The translations under genes were made by a program, and so were the position numbers. The notes beneath the pieces were generated by a model. The model ran no database searches and had not been told where the DNA came from. It saw only the letters and a list, made by a program, of their open reading frames with translations. Positions 25,783-37,538 of a stretch of DNA of 64,000 nucleotides are shown piece by piece. Numbering within the stretch: position 1 is the first letter of the stretch; every line of letters begins with the position of its first letter. The DNA comes from Oreohelix idahoensis (lineage: Eukaryota; Mollusca; Gastropoda; Stylommatophora; Oreohelicidae). Location: contig JAMPIV010006383.1 in NCBI GenBank assembly GCA_024509875.1, positions 462,501 through 526,500 of the forward strand, written 5' to 3'.

Positions 25783-26254
25783 CAAGGGCCATCTCATGGT
25801 TATATCACCCCATCCCAAAGTTACTTAGTTCACTCTCGTGCGAAAACAAATGTCACTCTGAGGGTTTAGCCTCCCCTCCGGTTAGTTCCCAAACAATAGA
25901 ATTAAGTGCACTCTCGTGTGAAGTCACAATCAAGCCGGTTAGTTTAGTCAAACTGTCGTGTGAAAAATCGGCCCACGATTAGTTAGGTTTAGTGTCGATG
26001 GTCAAGAAAATTCTGTAAAAATATCGCCCCAAAGGCCGATTAAGTAGTTTAGTTAACTCGGGTGCGAAATATGTGGCCTCCAAAAGCTGATGGATGAAGG
26101 GAGCGAAGTTTTAGTCAAACTTCGTGCGAAACCTCACTCGGTCTCGACCGGTTTAGTTTAGTTTACTCTCAGCCATCTTTTATCACCCATACATGTTTGT
26201 TTTGTTTTCAAACTCTCGTGTCAAAGGGAGCCTTGAAGTGTTTTTTACAAGAAG

Positions 26255-26900
26255 GGAATCTTACTCGGATACGGAGAGGACATCTATAACGCAATCGGTG
26301 TAGGATACAGAGAGGGCATCTATAACACAATCGGCGTATGATACAGAGAGAACATCTATAACACAACCAGTGTAGGATACAGAGAGGACATCTATAACAC
26401 AATCAGTGTAGGATACAGATCAGACATCTATAACACAATCTGCGTATGATACAGATAGGACATCTATAACACGCCGTTTCAAGAGGACATCTATAACATA
26501 CCAGTGTTCTTTACATCTAAAATATTGTTACACCCCATCCCAAAAGGTCATCTATAGCCACAATCAGTGTAGAATACAGCAGTGGTTAGTGCACTGGCCT
26601 CAATCAGGTATCTCGGTGTTCGGTGTAGGTCCATGGTTCGATGACCCAGTTGAGGTTAGGACATCTTTTTTTAGACCGCAAACTGCTCTCCGGTGTTAGG
26701 ATACGACCAATCAAGTGCCTCGTGAATTGGGTACCAGAACACAATCAGGGAAGAGGACATCTATAACAATTTAGGTAAGAAAATCATAAAACGGCAGTGT
26801 ATGGGACAGGACATATGACACAATCAGTGTATGTTACAGATAGTGACATCTATGACACAATCCCTATAACACAATCTGTGTGACGGTCTCATATCAGTGT
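26255..26900. repeat. 36-bp satellite, first (broken) block
   Basis: Copies of the unit GGATACAGAGAGGACATCTA followed by TAACACAATCAGTGTA, interrupted by foreign pieces including a SINE head near 26579-26665. Confidence 0.8.
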
Positions 26901-26905
26901 TAGAG

Positions 26906-27365
26906 GACACCCATTACCGGGCCCGAAAAGGGGAGCAAAGAATGTAAACACTTTTCCCAAATGTCGTAGAAAGCCCTAAACGGTTTATTTAGTCACAAAA
27001 TACTTTCAACAAATATGGACAAGTCAAATGAAAATAAAACACAGCCTCCCAGACAGGGGAAGGACTCGCAGGCAGGCGTGATAGTGTTGCTGACTAACCT
27101 TCTTTCTTCTAAGCCGATTTGTGGAATGTTCACATTAAACGAACAAGGGAAAGCACAAGTAGTGGAAATGAGGAATATAAAATCGAGGTTCTGGGAATGT
27201 GTGAAACAAAGTGAAGGGGGTAGGGGACAGGAACCGTCATCACCCAATCAGGACATGACGATGTTCCCCAGCTTTATCAGAAAGCACTTCGTAAGAATAT
27301 TAACAGCTAACGGGATAGTAAAAATTAGTCTAACTCAAAGAAGAGGTTTTATTCCCAAACAATGA
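26906..27365 (+). pseudogene. Degraded copy of LINE A 5' region
   Basis: Parallels 28733-29330: it starts at CCGGGCCCGAAAAGGGGAGC, carries ATGGACAAGTCAAATGAAAA and then pieces equivalent to LLTNLLSS, TLNEQGK and IKSRFWECVKQ. Many small deletions scramble the frame. It lies in the patchwork zone and may be a consensus artefact of the LINE just downstream. Confidence 0.7.
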
Positions 27366-27589
27366 TGGTAGCTTATGGGACAAAAAACTGATTGATGCGA
27401 AGGGAGCTCAAAAGTTGATTAGTTTACTTTGCGTAAATATCACCAATACGGTTTTTAGTCGAACTGCTGCGCGTGTCACGATTAGGCGGCCATTTGGACA
27501 GGGCTTCATCTCATAGGGTAGCCTCCCCTCCGCCGTTTTTACATACCTTCTTTACATTAAAATATTGTTGACCCCATTCCCAAACAATA

Positions 27590-27860
27590 GAGCCACGGTA
27601 GCGCAGTGGTTAGTGCACTGGCTTCCTATCTCGGTGGTCCATGGTTCGAAACCCAGTTGAGGTGGGATTTTTTTTAGACCGCAAACTGCTCCGGTGTCGA
27701 CCTTGCCTCAAATCGTAATGGGTAGAGCAGTGGAACACCTTCTGGGAAGGAAGAAGGCGGGACCAACGTGATGCTGAGCCACATCAGCCTAAAGAGTGAA
27801 AAGCCGACCGGATGGTCAAGAAAATATCGGGCATTTATAAACACGTACCGTCCCAATATG
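27590..27860 (+). mobile_element. tRNA-derived SINE (family T2)
   Basis: A tRNA-like head: A-box-like TAGCGCAGTGGTTAGTGC at about 27599 and B-box GGTTCGAAACCC at about 27652, then a unique body with AGACCGCAAACTGCTCCGG. A broken copy of the same head and body is interleaved with satellite at about 26579-26700. It is not a functional tRNA gene, as no complete cloverleaf 3' half follows. Confidence 0.75.
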
Positions 27861-28204
27861 TCCCCAATACGGAGAGGGACTTTAGGAATAATTTCTATAA
27901 CCCAAATCAGGATGTGGCCTACAAGAGCTGATCTATGAACAACACAGGGAGCGAAGTTGATTACGATTTGTTTTGTAAGATAACTGGGATTTTAACAAGA
28001 GTCACTGGCGCGGTCTCGTGGCGCCCCCGATAAGAACATGATGAGGACATTTATACTACACAATCAGATTTCTCAGGAATCCAGTTCATAGCAGTTTTGA
28101 TCAGACATGGTTATAAAAACCGTAATCAGTAACATTTTTTCAAAGCTGTCTGTGAGATGCCTCAAAATCTATATATGACATGTGGTGAATGTGTTACTAA
28201 GAGG

Positions 28205-28723
28205 ACATTCATTGCATCTATAACACAATCTGTGTATGATACAGATTGGACATCTGCGTATGATACAGATAGGACATCTATAACTCAATCAGTGTAGGAT
28301 ACAGAGAGGACATCTATAACACAACCAGTGTAGGATACAGAGATGACATATATAACACAATCAGTGTAGAATACAGATATAAAATCTATAACACAATCTG
28401 TGTACGATACAGAGAGGACATCTATAACACAATCAGTGTAGGATACAGACAGGACATCTATAACACAATCTGCGTATGATACAGAGAGGACATCTATAAC
28501 ACAATCAGTGTAGGATACAGAGAGGACATTCATAACACGATCAGTGTATGGTACAGACAGGACATCTATGACACAATCAGTGTATGATACAGATAGGACA
28601 TCTATGACACAATCAGTGTATGGTACAGATAGGACGTCTATGAGTATAACACAATCAGTGTAGGATACACAGAGGACGTCTATAACACAATCAGTGTAAA
28701 ATACAGAGAGGACATATATAACA
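28205..28723. repeat. 36-bp satellite, second block (left of LINE A)
   Basis: About fourteen units of the GGATACAGA-AGGACATCTATAA... type, with some 18-bp half units. The last unit provides the left target duplication of the LINE that follows. Confidence 0.93.
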
Positions 28724-28876
28724 TCACCCGTGTGTTACCGGGGCCCGAAAGGGGAGCAAAGAATAGTAACACTGTTCCCTGCCATGCATGTCGTAGAAAG
28801 CGACTAAGCAGGGTTGGGCATGGGGCTGGTTACCCCATCCTGTAAAAATTTTAAACCACAAAATACTTCAACAAAT

Positions 28877-30371
28877 ATGGACAAGTCAAATAAGGAAAAT
28901 AAAACACAGCCATCCAAGACAGGGGAAGGTCCTCTCGCAGGCAGGCGTATGATGCAACACAGAGAAAGCCGAAAGGAGTCTGTGTTGCTGACTAACCTTC
29001 TTTCTTCTAGGAGAACTTCCAGATTTGGCACCTGGAATGTTCGGACATTAAACGAACAAGGGAAAGTGGCACAAGTAGCAGTGGAAATGAGGGAATATAA
29101 AATCGAGGTTCTGGGAATGTGTGAAACAAAGTGGAAGGGGGTAGACAGGAAGAAACTCATCACAGGTGAATTGGTGCTGTCCTCAGGACATGACGACGAA
29201 AGTTCACACCACAGTGAAGGGGTAGCTCTTATGTTATCTAAAGAAGCACAGAAAGCACTCATTGAATGGGAAGCTGTTGGACCCAGAATAATAACAGCTA
29301 CTTTTAAAACAGCTAAAATGAAAATACATGTAAATGTCATCCAATGTTATGCACCAACTAATGACAAAGAAGAGTCTGTGAAAGAAGCATTTTATACTAG
29401 ACTACTGGAAATTATGGATAAAGTAAAAAGAAGAGACGTCTCAATTTTGATGGGTGACATGAATGCAAAGATAAGTACAGTCAACACCGGATTTGAAGAA
29501 GTCATGGGAAAACATGGGCTAGGAATAATGAATGAAAATGAGGAACTATTCTCAAACTTCTGTGCTTCAAATCAACTGGCTATAGGAGGAAGCATGTTGC
29601 CACATAAGAGAATACACAAGGCAACATGGATATCACCAGACCACAGAACAGAAAATCAGATTGATCATATATGCATAAACAAGAAGTTTAGATCATCATT
29701 GCAGGATGTAAAGGTATATAGAGGAGCAGATGTGGCACCAGATCACCACCTTCTGATAGCCAAAATAAAAATGAAACTCAAGAGATATGCAACAATGCAA
29801 AATTATAGACAACAATTTAATGTAGGACATCTAAGAAATCAAGAAACAAGAGACAAATTTGCGGTCACAGTATCCAACAAATTCCAAGTGCTCCAACGGC
29901 TGGAAGATGTAGAGAATACAGACGACTATTGGCAGCAGGTCAAAACTGTATGGAATGAGACATGTGAAGAAATACTGGGGAAAAGGGAACGACAACAAAA
30001 AGCATGGATAACAACAGAAACCATCAATAAGATAAAAGGCAGAAAAAACAAGAAAGCAGATTTAAACACAAGCAAAACCAGAAGTTCCAAAGCCAAGGCT
30101 CAAGAAGTGTACACAGAAGCAAACAAAGAAGTACAAAGAAGTATCAAAAGAGACAAGAGGAAGTATATTGAGGAGTTGGCAAGAGAGGTAGAAGATGCTG
30201 CGGCCAAAGGAAATATGAGAGAACTGTATAACAGCACAAAGAAGCAAACTGGGAAATACAAGCAAACAAGTTGCCTCATAAAATACAAGAATGGAAAACT
30301 GCTCAGCAATATACAAGAGCAAATGAAGAGGTGGACAGAATATTTTGAGGACCTTCTCCATAGACCATCCA
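28877..30371 (+). pseudogene. LINE A endonuclease and N-terminal linker
   Basis: The open frame from ATG 28877 (the frame is also open upstream from a TTG at 28814) covers an exonuclease-endonuclease-phosphatase fold: GTWNVRTLNEQGKV, the metal-binding Glu in GMCETKW, LMGDMNAK, and the catalytic APDHHLL near the domain's end. A long lysine-rich helical linker follows (KKADLNTSKTRSSKAKAQ region). It nicks target DNA for target-primed reverse transcription. The frame then runs into poly-C and an insert, so it is cut off from the RT domain. Confidence 0.9.
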
Positions 30372-30397
30372 CCCCCCCCCCCCCCCCCCCCCCCCCC
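30372..30397. repeat. C26 homopolymer
   Basis: 26 consecutive C inside the LINE A coding region, at the point where the related copy near 52930 has only a short run of C (AATCCCCCAGA). Confidence 0.95.
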
Positions 30398-30552
30398 GGA
30401 CATAGCCAGCACCCCCAATATTTTGAATAGGGAAAGATTCAAAATCCCAAGAGCGAGACCCCATATATATGTGGTGGAAAGGGAGATGTCATAAAAAGTT
30501 TTATGGGGACTTAGTGTCCTGACCAGCCTTATTGAAGTTATCATATATCTAA

Positions 30553-32104
30553 TAAGATAGAAGAGCTACAAATTAACGGTGAAAGACCAACGAAGGAAGA
30601 AATAAAGAAAGCCATAAAGCTTCTAAGAGATGGAAAAGCGTCTGGACCTGATGGCATTCCAGCAGAGGCCATCAAAGCAAATATCGACACGGCTACAGAG
30701 ATGTTATATAAATTACTTGGTAAAGTCTGGGAAAAGGAAGAGATACCAGCAGAATGGAAGGAAGGATATCTGGTTAAGTTGTCTAAGAAGGGAAATTTAC
30801 AAGAGTGCACAAATTATAGAGGAATAATGTTACTATCAGTGCCAGGAAAAGTATTAAACAGGATTATCCTTGAGAGATTAAAAGAGTCCATAGACAAGAA
30901 ACTGAGAGATGAACAAGCAGGTTTTCGACAAAACAGATCATGTACAGACCAGATAGCTACTTTGAGAATAATAGTTGAACAAAGTCTGGAATAGAATTCA
31001 CCACTATACATCGGATTTGTGGATTACGAAAAGGCATTTGACAGTGGAGACAGAGAATCACTTTGGAAAATGATGCGGCATTATGGAGTTCCCCTGAAGA
31101 TCATTAATTTATTAAAGAAAACATATGAAGACATGACATGCAGAGTTCTTCACGAAGGACAGCTTACAGAACCGTTTGGGATAAGAACAGGAGTGCGACA
31201 GGGATGCCTCTTGTCTCCATTTCTTTTCTTACTAGCAATAGACTGGGTTATGAGATCATCGACAACACACAACAGAAATGGAATCCAGTGGACTCTGACT
31301 AAGCAGTTTGGTGATGTGGATTTTGCTGATGACTTGGCTCTTCTGTCCCATAACCGTAATCAGATGCAGGACAAATTGAAAACACTCGATGAGAGGTCAC
31401 AGCAATTGGGTCTGAAAATACACACGGAAAAGACAAAAATAATAAGAATAAATGCAGGTAATGATAACAGGGTTGAACTTGAAGAAACACCAATACAAGA
31501 TGTAGAATCGTACACATTTCTTGGCAGTAATACAGACAAAGTTGGAGGGACAGACAGTGATATCAAAATAAGAATACAAAAGGCAAGAGGAGCTTTCATT
31601 GCATTGGGAAATATATGGAGATCAAGAGAAATCGGATCCAACACGAAAATAAGAATCTTCAACTCAAATGTGAAGTCTGTCCTATTGCATGGCTCTGAGA
31701 CATGGAGAACAACAAAGACAACAACCAAAAAGCTACAGACTTTCATAAATGGGTGCTTGCATAGAATAGAGGGATTAAAATGGCATGACAAGGTTACCAA
31801 CATGGAACTGAGGACAAGAACTAGACAAGTTCCAGTGGAACAGGAGATTAGAAGAAGACGATGGCGATGGATTGGACAAACACTGAGGAGACTTGTTGAT
31901 AGCATTACAAGGCAGTCCTTGTTCTGGAACCCCCAGGGCAAGAGAGGCAGAGGTAGACCAAGAAGCACATGGAGAAGAGAGATGGAAACACAGGTGAAAA
32001 TGATGAGAACAACGTGGAAAGAACTTGAGATTATGGCACGTGACAGGAGGACTTGGCATGTGTTTGTTGAAGGCCTATGCTCCTTAGGGAGTGGAGGGTT
32101 ATGA
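30553..32104 (+). pseudogene. LINE A reverse transcriptase
   Basis: The frame resumes near 30553 (EELQINGE region) and shows RT motifs in order: DGKASGPDGIPAEAI, GYLVKLSKKGNLQECTNYRG, DEQAGFRQNRSC, FVDYEKAFDS (catalytic Asp), GVRQGCLLSPFLF, then DFADDLALL with the FADD catalytic pair (about 31322). The C-terminal region contains GSETW, WRWIGQTLRR and GRGRPR, ending GLCSLGSGGL. A TAG at 30992-30994 is the only stop I see between 30553 and 32104. Close to functional in this half, but the element as a whole is broken. Confidence 0.92.
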
Positions 32105-32112
32105 ATTAATGA

Positions 32113-32525
32113 ATATATAACACGATCAGCGTTTGATACAGAGAGGACATCTATAACACAATCGGCTTATGAAACAGAGAGGGCATCTATAACACAATCG
32201 GTGTAGGATACAGAGTGTACATCTATAACACAATCAGTGTAGAATACAGACAGGACCTCTATAACACAATATACGTATGATACAGATAGGACATCTGCGT
32301 ATGATACAGATACGACATCTATAACTCAATCAGTGTAGGATACAGAGAGGACATCTATAACACAACCAGAGTAGGATACAGAGAGGACATCTATAACACG
32401 ATCAGTGTATGATACAGAGAGTACATCTATAACACAATCTGTGTATGATACAGATAGGACATCTATAACACGATCAGTGTATGATACAGAGAGGACATCT
32501 ATAACACAATCAGTGTAGAATACAG
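32113..32525. repeat. 36-bp satellite, third block (right of LINE A)
   Basis: About eleven units continuing the array interrupted by LINE A. On the minus strand the 36-bp period gives a 12-residue repeat in an open frame, which I do not consider a gene. Confidence 0.93.
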
Positions 32526-32856
32526 GGACCCTCATAGGAATTTTAGAAACCAAGTACTACGGCTGATAGGATCATGACGGTGTAAACTTTTTATCTTTCC
32601 TGACCTTCTATGAGTTAAAATAATGACTAAATAAACTATAAATTTGTATATTTTCAGATAACAAATTTAATTATCAATTTCGTAAGAAAAAAAATTAAAA
32701 TTAAAGGATCCAGTTAACCATTGAGGCATATTGGAAACATGGTGTTAGGCCCAATTTCGTTAACAAATGTAAAATAAATAAGGGTGGGGTGAATTTAGAG
32801 CGTCTTTAAAAATTTCCTCACAGGTGATGGTCTGATGTGAAAAAAAATTCATTAGT
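32526..32856. other. Unassigned AT-rich DNA
   Basis: No gene or known repeat seen between the satellite and the SINE. Confidence 0.4.
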
Positions 32857-32869
32857 AGAGAGTTCACAT

Positions 32870-33286
32870 CATCATCATTCATTCTCCCTTGGCCATTGAC
32901 TGACATGACTAAGCAGTCTCCGGCCATCACACCTTGCGGCGTCATAGGGCAACAAGAAATTATCCGTTGTTCCGTTACACCTAACGGCGTTTATTGGTAC
33001 AACAGATTATTAATTGTCGTTTCTTTGATCAGTGACAAGCAAGCGGATGATCAGTCCACTGTTCCCCGAACTTGCCCTCGAGTGTACTCTACTTTTGCCG
33101 CCATAAAACCATTTCACCATGCCAGCCATACTTCCATCCAGCCAAAATTTTATTCGGGACCGAAGGTCCGCGAAAAAGGACAGTCTGGTACAGGCACAGC
33201 TCTCACTCACTGCCTCCACTATGCTGGGAGGACCCGGCGACCGGGACCACACACAGCCTTGAGAGGACAAAGATCGCCTTAAAGGG
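32870..33286 (-). mobile_element. SINE-like element, family S2, full copy
   Basis: 417 bp flanked by an exact 13-bp duplication AGAGAGTTCACAT (32857-32869 and 33287-33299). The left end is CATCATCATT-rich, read as a (GATGAT)n-type 3' tail on the minus strand. The left half (about 32890-33060) matches the truncated copy at 63399-63608: both have the pattern GGCGTC-TAGGGCAAC and a later GATCAG followed by C, 24-30 bases after a GTTTC. No coding capacity. Confidence 0.82.
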
Positions 33287-33299
33287 AGAGAGTTCACAT

Positions 33300-34205
33300 G
33301 GCAGCTTTGAATGGGCACTCAGCTGCCAGTAAGATGTCGGTTGGTTTCTGCTCCATCCGATATTTGTTCTTTGCAGGTTATGGACTGGTTCACTCTCATC
33401 ACTGGTCAACACGTCCCTCATTGTATTGTGCGATAACAGCGAAGATGGTCCAGCGTCGGTTAAGACCCGTCTGCTGTAGGTGTCTAGCCTTGACTGCAGG
33501 CCACTTATACCACTCATTTGTTACACAGATAGCACCACCAATTGGTACCAATGACTAGAATCATGAAATAAAACAGAAACAAATACCCTCAGAAGTACTG
33601 TGTTTCCTGATACAAAATTAGGTGTCCCCCCCCCCCCCCCCCCTTTTTTTTCATTCTACCATCCCATCTGCCTCAGAACTTTACCTTCTTTGAGCATGAA
33701 TATTAATCCCAGTGAGCGGAAAACATCTATTGAATTGTATTGAATATGTTTATATTTATATTTGCACTGGTTGAAAAGATTACTATAATGAGTATGTACA
33801 TCAGTTCTATCATCATCCACTCCCTGATCCATATGGAACTTGAGACTACCTCTGCTTTTGGGTTTTCTATGAGAAACCTGCATAAAGCAGTCACCAGCTC
33901 TTGCAGCGGTGGTTCATGAAACTATCATTCTATGTGCTGCGGGTGCCAGCCTCATATGACTTGGACATCCGCTAACAATTTTCACATGTTAATAATTCAA
34001 AATATGGAATTATAAAATGTACAACTTACCCCAAATTTCTTTGGGAATACAGACTGACTTCTGGCTCAGAGAAATAGTAAAGGCAACTTGATTAAGATGC
34101 CTCTTACACGTGGTCTGGGGTGTTTCTTTACAGTAGACTCCCACTATGACTTAGTGTTCAGGTTCCTAGGATTCCGGGCTTTCCGTGTTAATTAAGGTAG
34201 AGTTT
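33300..34205. other. Unassigned; contains C17-T8 run
   Basis: No gene supported. A homopolymer run of C followed by T lies near 33627-33651. Confidence 0.4.
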
Positions 34206-34217
34206 TCTTGAGAGTCT

Positions 34218-34522
34218 TCTTCTTCTTCCTCGTTCGTCCTGAAAAGGACGTTGGTTGCGTTGTGTCTGTTTACGCCGGAGCTGTAATATCTGCACCTTTC
34301 GGTCGACACATCCGACTTCAGCACGGCATTTTTCGAGACTGGGTTTGCCTTCCCTCTTCGATCCCTACTCTCTCATCCAGACTGCAGTGATGCAGCCTGT
34401 TTCCAGGACCACCACGTGGAGGTGGAGTAGGGTCTTAGTCAGCTCTGGTTCGCTGACCCTGATGCAAGCAGTCAAGCTATGGGTCGCTGACTGCATTCTC
34501 TATTGCTGCATCTTTGGGTCCC
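34218..34522 (-). mobile_element. SINE-like element, family A, copy 3
   Basis: 305 bp, same orientation as copy 1, flanked by an exact 12-bp duplication TTTCTTGAGAGT (34206-34217 and 34523-34534). It begins CTTCTTCTTCTTCC and ends TTTGGGTCC, matching the ends of the other two copies. Confidence 0.88.
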
Positions 34523-34534
34523 TTTCTTGAGAGT

Positions 34535-35390
34535 AAGTTCACAAGATGCTCGAACACGTTGTATGGTCATTTAAAGTGAAATCCTGATTCTATTCCTTAC
34601 TCTGACTTTATGGCTCTCTTCTTGACGAGTTCAATTTTACAGTGCGGTAAGCTCAAAAGGTGCTAAATTATAAGGCAAAATTCGGCCCACGTCCAGATTG
34701 CTACTATTTGACAAGGCTCCAATCAGAAATGTTGTATTTTTATATTTCAAATACCAAGCCAATAGCGAGCAAGATGCGTAAATTGCCTCTTCTCTCTCGA
34801 AAAATTCCTGCGTAACAAACGCACAAATAAATATGTTGTTTATAGTCACTATATATGGCATGCTATATTCCGTCTATTATCGACCATGTTTATCTCACGA
34901 CTTTCGTAATTTATCACAGGTAATCTCTTTCAAGATGGATAATTATTCTTCCGACAAGTCTTGTCCGGAAACGATTATGACATTCACCCGGCCCAGCAAA
35001 CCTTGACAACAACTTGGTCTGATAGGGACATTCCCAGCGATAACATAATCGACTGTGGTCATCCCAAGATTGTTTACTTATTAATCAGCTGCAATCTAGC
35101 ATGGTCTGGCAGGAAAACGTATTACACAATAGTAAACCACACTTCTCTCTACCGATCTCAGGTGTCAGTATGGGTTCAAACGGAAGGGATTGATTACCAT
35201 AATCAGCAAAAGATGGTCGCTGAAGTCCCGACATAACAAGCATTGAGGGAAGAGTGTAGACAATGAATTGAAAATACCAAATGATGTCAGAGGTGGGAGA
35301 AATTAAAGTGAAGAGCACAGAATGAATTATAGGATGGCACAGGTAAATGTGAAGTACGAGGTTATTCCGTCACAAGTTCCTCCTTGCTAA
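34535..35390. other. Unassigned intergenic DNA
   Basis: No recognisable gene, tandem repeat or transposon terminus. Confidence 0.4.
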
Positions 35391-35394
35391 GCCA

Positions 35395-35500
35395 TCTTGT
35401 CCTGTGCCGTCCGATCAAGATCTTTCCATCTCTTCTGTATCCCTTTCTTGTTTGTCGTCAGTTCCCTTCTCCCATGTGGTTATAGGTCTATTTCTCATAC
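35395..35500 (-). pseudogene. Possible LINE 3'-end remnant, second copy
   Basis: Similar to about 12850-12975 (CCGTGCC-TC--CAAG-TCTTT). Read on the minus strand it resembles a degraded LINE C-terminus. Low confidence. Confidence 0.3.
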
Positions 35501-35768
35501 CCTGGGGATTCCTGAAACTTAAAGCAAATAAATGCATAATTCATATCTCCAGCATCAATGAACGAACGAACGAAATCTTTATTTTAACAGGGCAAAGACA
35601 TAGGCATTGTTGCCTTTTTACATTTCCGCCCTACAGTAATATACTTCTCAACGTGTTTTCAAATTAAAATATTCTTAACTTCAGTTAAAACGTAATAAAT
35701 ATTATCATCGCATTCGGTAACTGAGAGCACACATGTACTTTCACTCACATATACATGCACATAGAGAT

Positions 35769-35869
<101 letters not shown>

Positions 35870-36289
35870 GATGTGTCTGAAGCAGGATAACAAGATGATG
35901 ATGAGAAGGGAAGTGATGTTGTTTGTGTGAGCTAAATGTTAGTAGCGACGATATATAATGTAAGAAGATAATCGTTATCCAACTTTAGCTACCGACAGAA
36001 AAATTCATGAAAAATGACATAAAGCACGCACAAACTTCGCCAACAAAAAAAAAAAAAAAGCCAATAGCCCATTTCTGTAATTACAGAGAATTATCATTTG
36101 AATTTCCCAGAAGAATGCAAATTTACCATCCTTCGCTAAGGCCTGTGTATTCAAGGGAGGACATGCACATTTCATACAACTAATCTGTTATTCATGTCTG
36201 TTATTTTCCGGTTTATTTTCCCTCTTGGAAGGCAAGATCGGCAGACATGCTGTGTTTTTGTTATTGTCATTCCGTTAAACTGTCCTTTG

Positions 36290-36630
36290 TCCCCTTTGAG
36301 TTTTGTTTGAGGTCGAGTTCTTTATGATTTTTTATTCCGTTAGACGTTTGAATTCTGATGTATGACTCTGAGACATTTATTCTGCATAAAGCTCTTTCTG
36401 ACTTTTTGTTCCTTTAGACGTGTGAATTAAAATGTCTGACTTCAATACTTTTATTACACATAGTATTTGACATGGAGTTCTTAATGATCTTTTGTCCCTT
36501 TAGATATGAGCATTCTGATGTCTGACTCCGAGACTCTTATTTCACATAAAGCTTTTTATGACCTTTTGTCCCGTTTGACGTCTGAATTCTGATGTCTGAC
36601 TCGGAGACTCTTGTTACACATTGTTCCCCC
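36290..36630. repeat. Tandem repeat, four units of 74-86 bp
   Basis: Units contain TTTAGACGT-TGAATTCTGATG, then TCTGACTC-GAGAC-CTTAT and CATAAAGCTTTTTATGA. Moderately diverged. Confidence 0.8.
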
Positions 36631-37084
36631 TGAAAATTTGATCTTCGCTGTCTGCTTTTAAAATAATTTTTTTTTTTTTTTTTTGCGTGTACGGAAACTA
36701 AATATCACCATATTACTAATTATCTTTGAAACGTTTGTAATCAACAATGAAACAATCCCATCAGCTTTTCGTGACAATACGGAAACAGCGCAATGCACCT
36801 CATAAGCGAAACTGAACACCCATTGAAAGAACATCATGCCTTTCAAATTTTTTTTGTCATGGTACCTTGAAAATTGACCATAAGTCATAATAAGTTTGAC
36901 TACAAAGAGTTGTGAAGTTGAGATGGAATGACAATGAATAAAAAGACGATAGGAGAAAAAATCCCGTCATCAGGAAATGCAGTAGAAAGGGCACGCCATT
37001 ATTCATTATCGTCATGTTTTGGCGGGTGTCTTGCTCGCATAACTCTAACATAACATCGTTTTATATTTACAGCAAGGCTCGGCA

Positions 37085-37538
37085 AAATGCAGATCCTATT
37101 CTGAGTGGCTAATAGGAATGGTATCTGCCTCTAGTTTTAAAGTATCGGGTTCGTTCCCAATGCAGGGAATATGATTGGTGGGAAATTTTTTCAGAACCAG
37201 TGGATTTTTATGATGTCATACTTCCCCCTGATCTCCTGGGTAGTGAGATCGGATGCCTAGCCTTTTCGGATAAGGGTGAAAAATAAGAGGTCCAGTGCAC
37301 GTTGCGCAAGTTAAAAGTCTCTGGGCATTTGGAAATCGTAAAGAGTATCCCATACAGCAAAATTTAAAAATTAAGAAACCTATCCACAACAAATAATATT
37401 TATCGAATGTGTGATTCCTGTATACACACACTGGGATCCTCGCTGGTGCCAAGAAGTTCGTACACTGTGCTGAGGTCTAAGGGAGGAAATCGGAGTTTTT
37501 CCGTGGGCAATGAAGAAAGTCCTTTAAAACCAAACCAA
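37085..37538 (+). mobile_element. tRNA-derived SINE (family T4) with AACC tail
   Basis: The head carries an A-box-like GTGGCTAATAGGAATGG and B-box GGGTTCGTTCCC (near 37147). The body contains CTGGGTAGTGAGATCGGATG and AATTTAAAAATTA, and ends in AAACCAAACCAAACC. A second, 5'-truncated copy is at about 48845-49241, with the tail CACACCAAACCAAAC. Target duplications are not clear. Confidence 0.75.

Larger units (their letters stand above)
25783..28140. other. Patchwork of interleaved repeats (possible assembly artefact)
   Basis: Short pieces of the 41-bp satellite, the 36-bp satellite, the LINE A 5' region, a tRNA-derived SINE and an unnamed sequence alternate every few dozen bases. The unnamed pieces at 25783-26110 (CTCATGG, AGCCTCCCCTCCG, TCCCAAACAATAG, GATGGTCAAGAAAAT, GGGAGCGAAG) recur in the same order and less interrupted at 27490-27960. 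The pattern looks like two sequences merged into one consensus. If real, it would be an extensive gene-conversion mosaic. Individual annotations inside should be treated with caution. Confidence 0.65.
28724..32112 (+). mobile_element. LINE family A (endonuclease-reverse transcriptase), near full length
   Basis: A 3389-bp non-LTR retrotransposon inserted in the 36-bp satellite, which resumes at once on the right. Flanks share ATATATAACA (28714-28723 and 32113-32122). It encodes an apurinic-type endonuclease, a reverse transcriptase and a basic C-terminus, with no RNase H. It is interrupted by a C26 run and an unrelated insert of about 150-180 bp near 30372-30550, and by a stop at 30992-30994. 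A 5'-truncated relative is at 52432-54500. Confidence 0.92.

Noticed and set aside
27590..27665. tRNA gene
   Set aside because: A and B boxes are present, but the acceptor and anticodon stems do not close and a SINE body follows.
30062..30544. Minus-strand poly-Gly frame opposite LINE A
   Set aside because: Created by the C26 run antisense to a clear LINE coding frame.
25318..32525. CRISPR-like array
   Set aside because: The 36- and 41-bp units are directly contiguous with no unique spacers, and the genome is eukaryotic.
28285..32553. Minus-strand 12-residue repeat proteins (VLSVSYTDCVID type)
   Set aside because: Product of the 36-bp satellite; no constraint visible and arrays are interrupted by LINE A.
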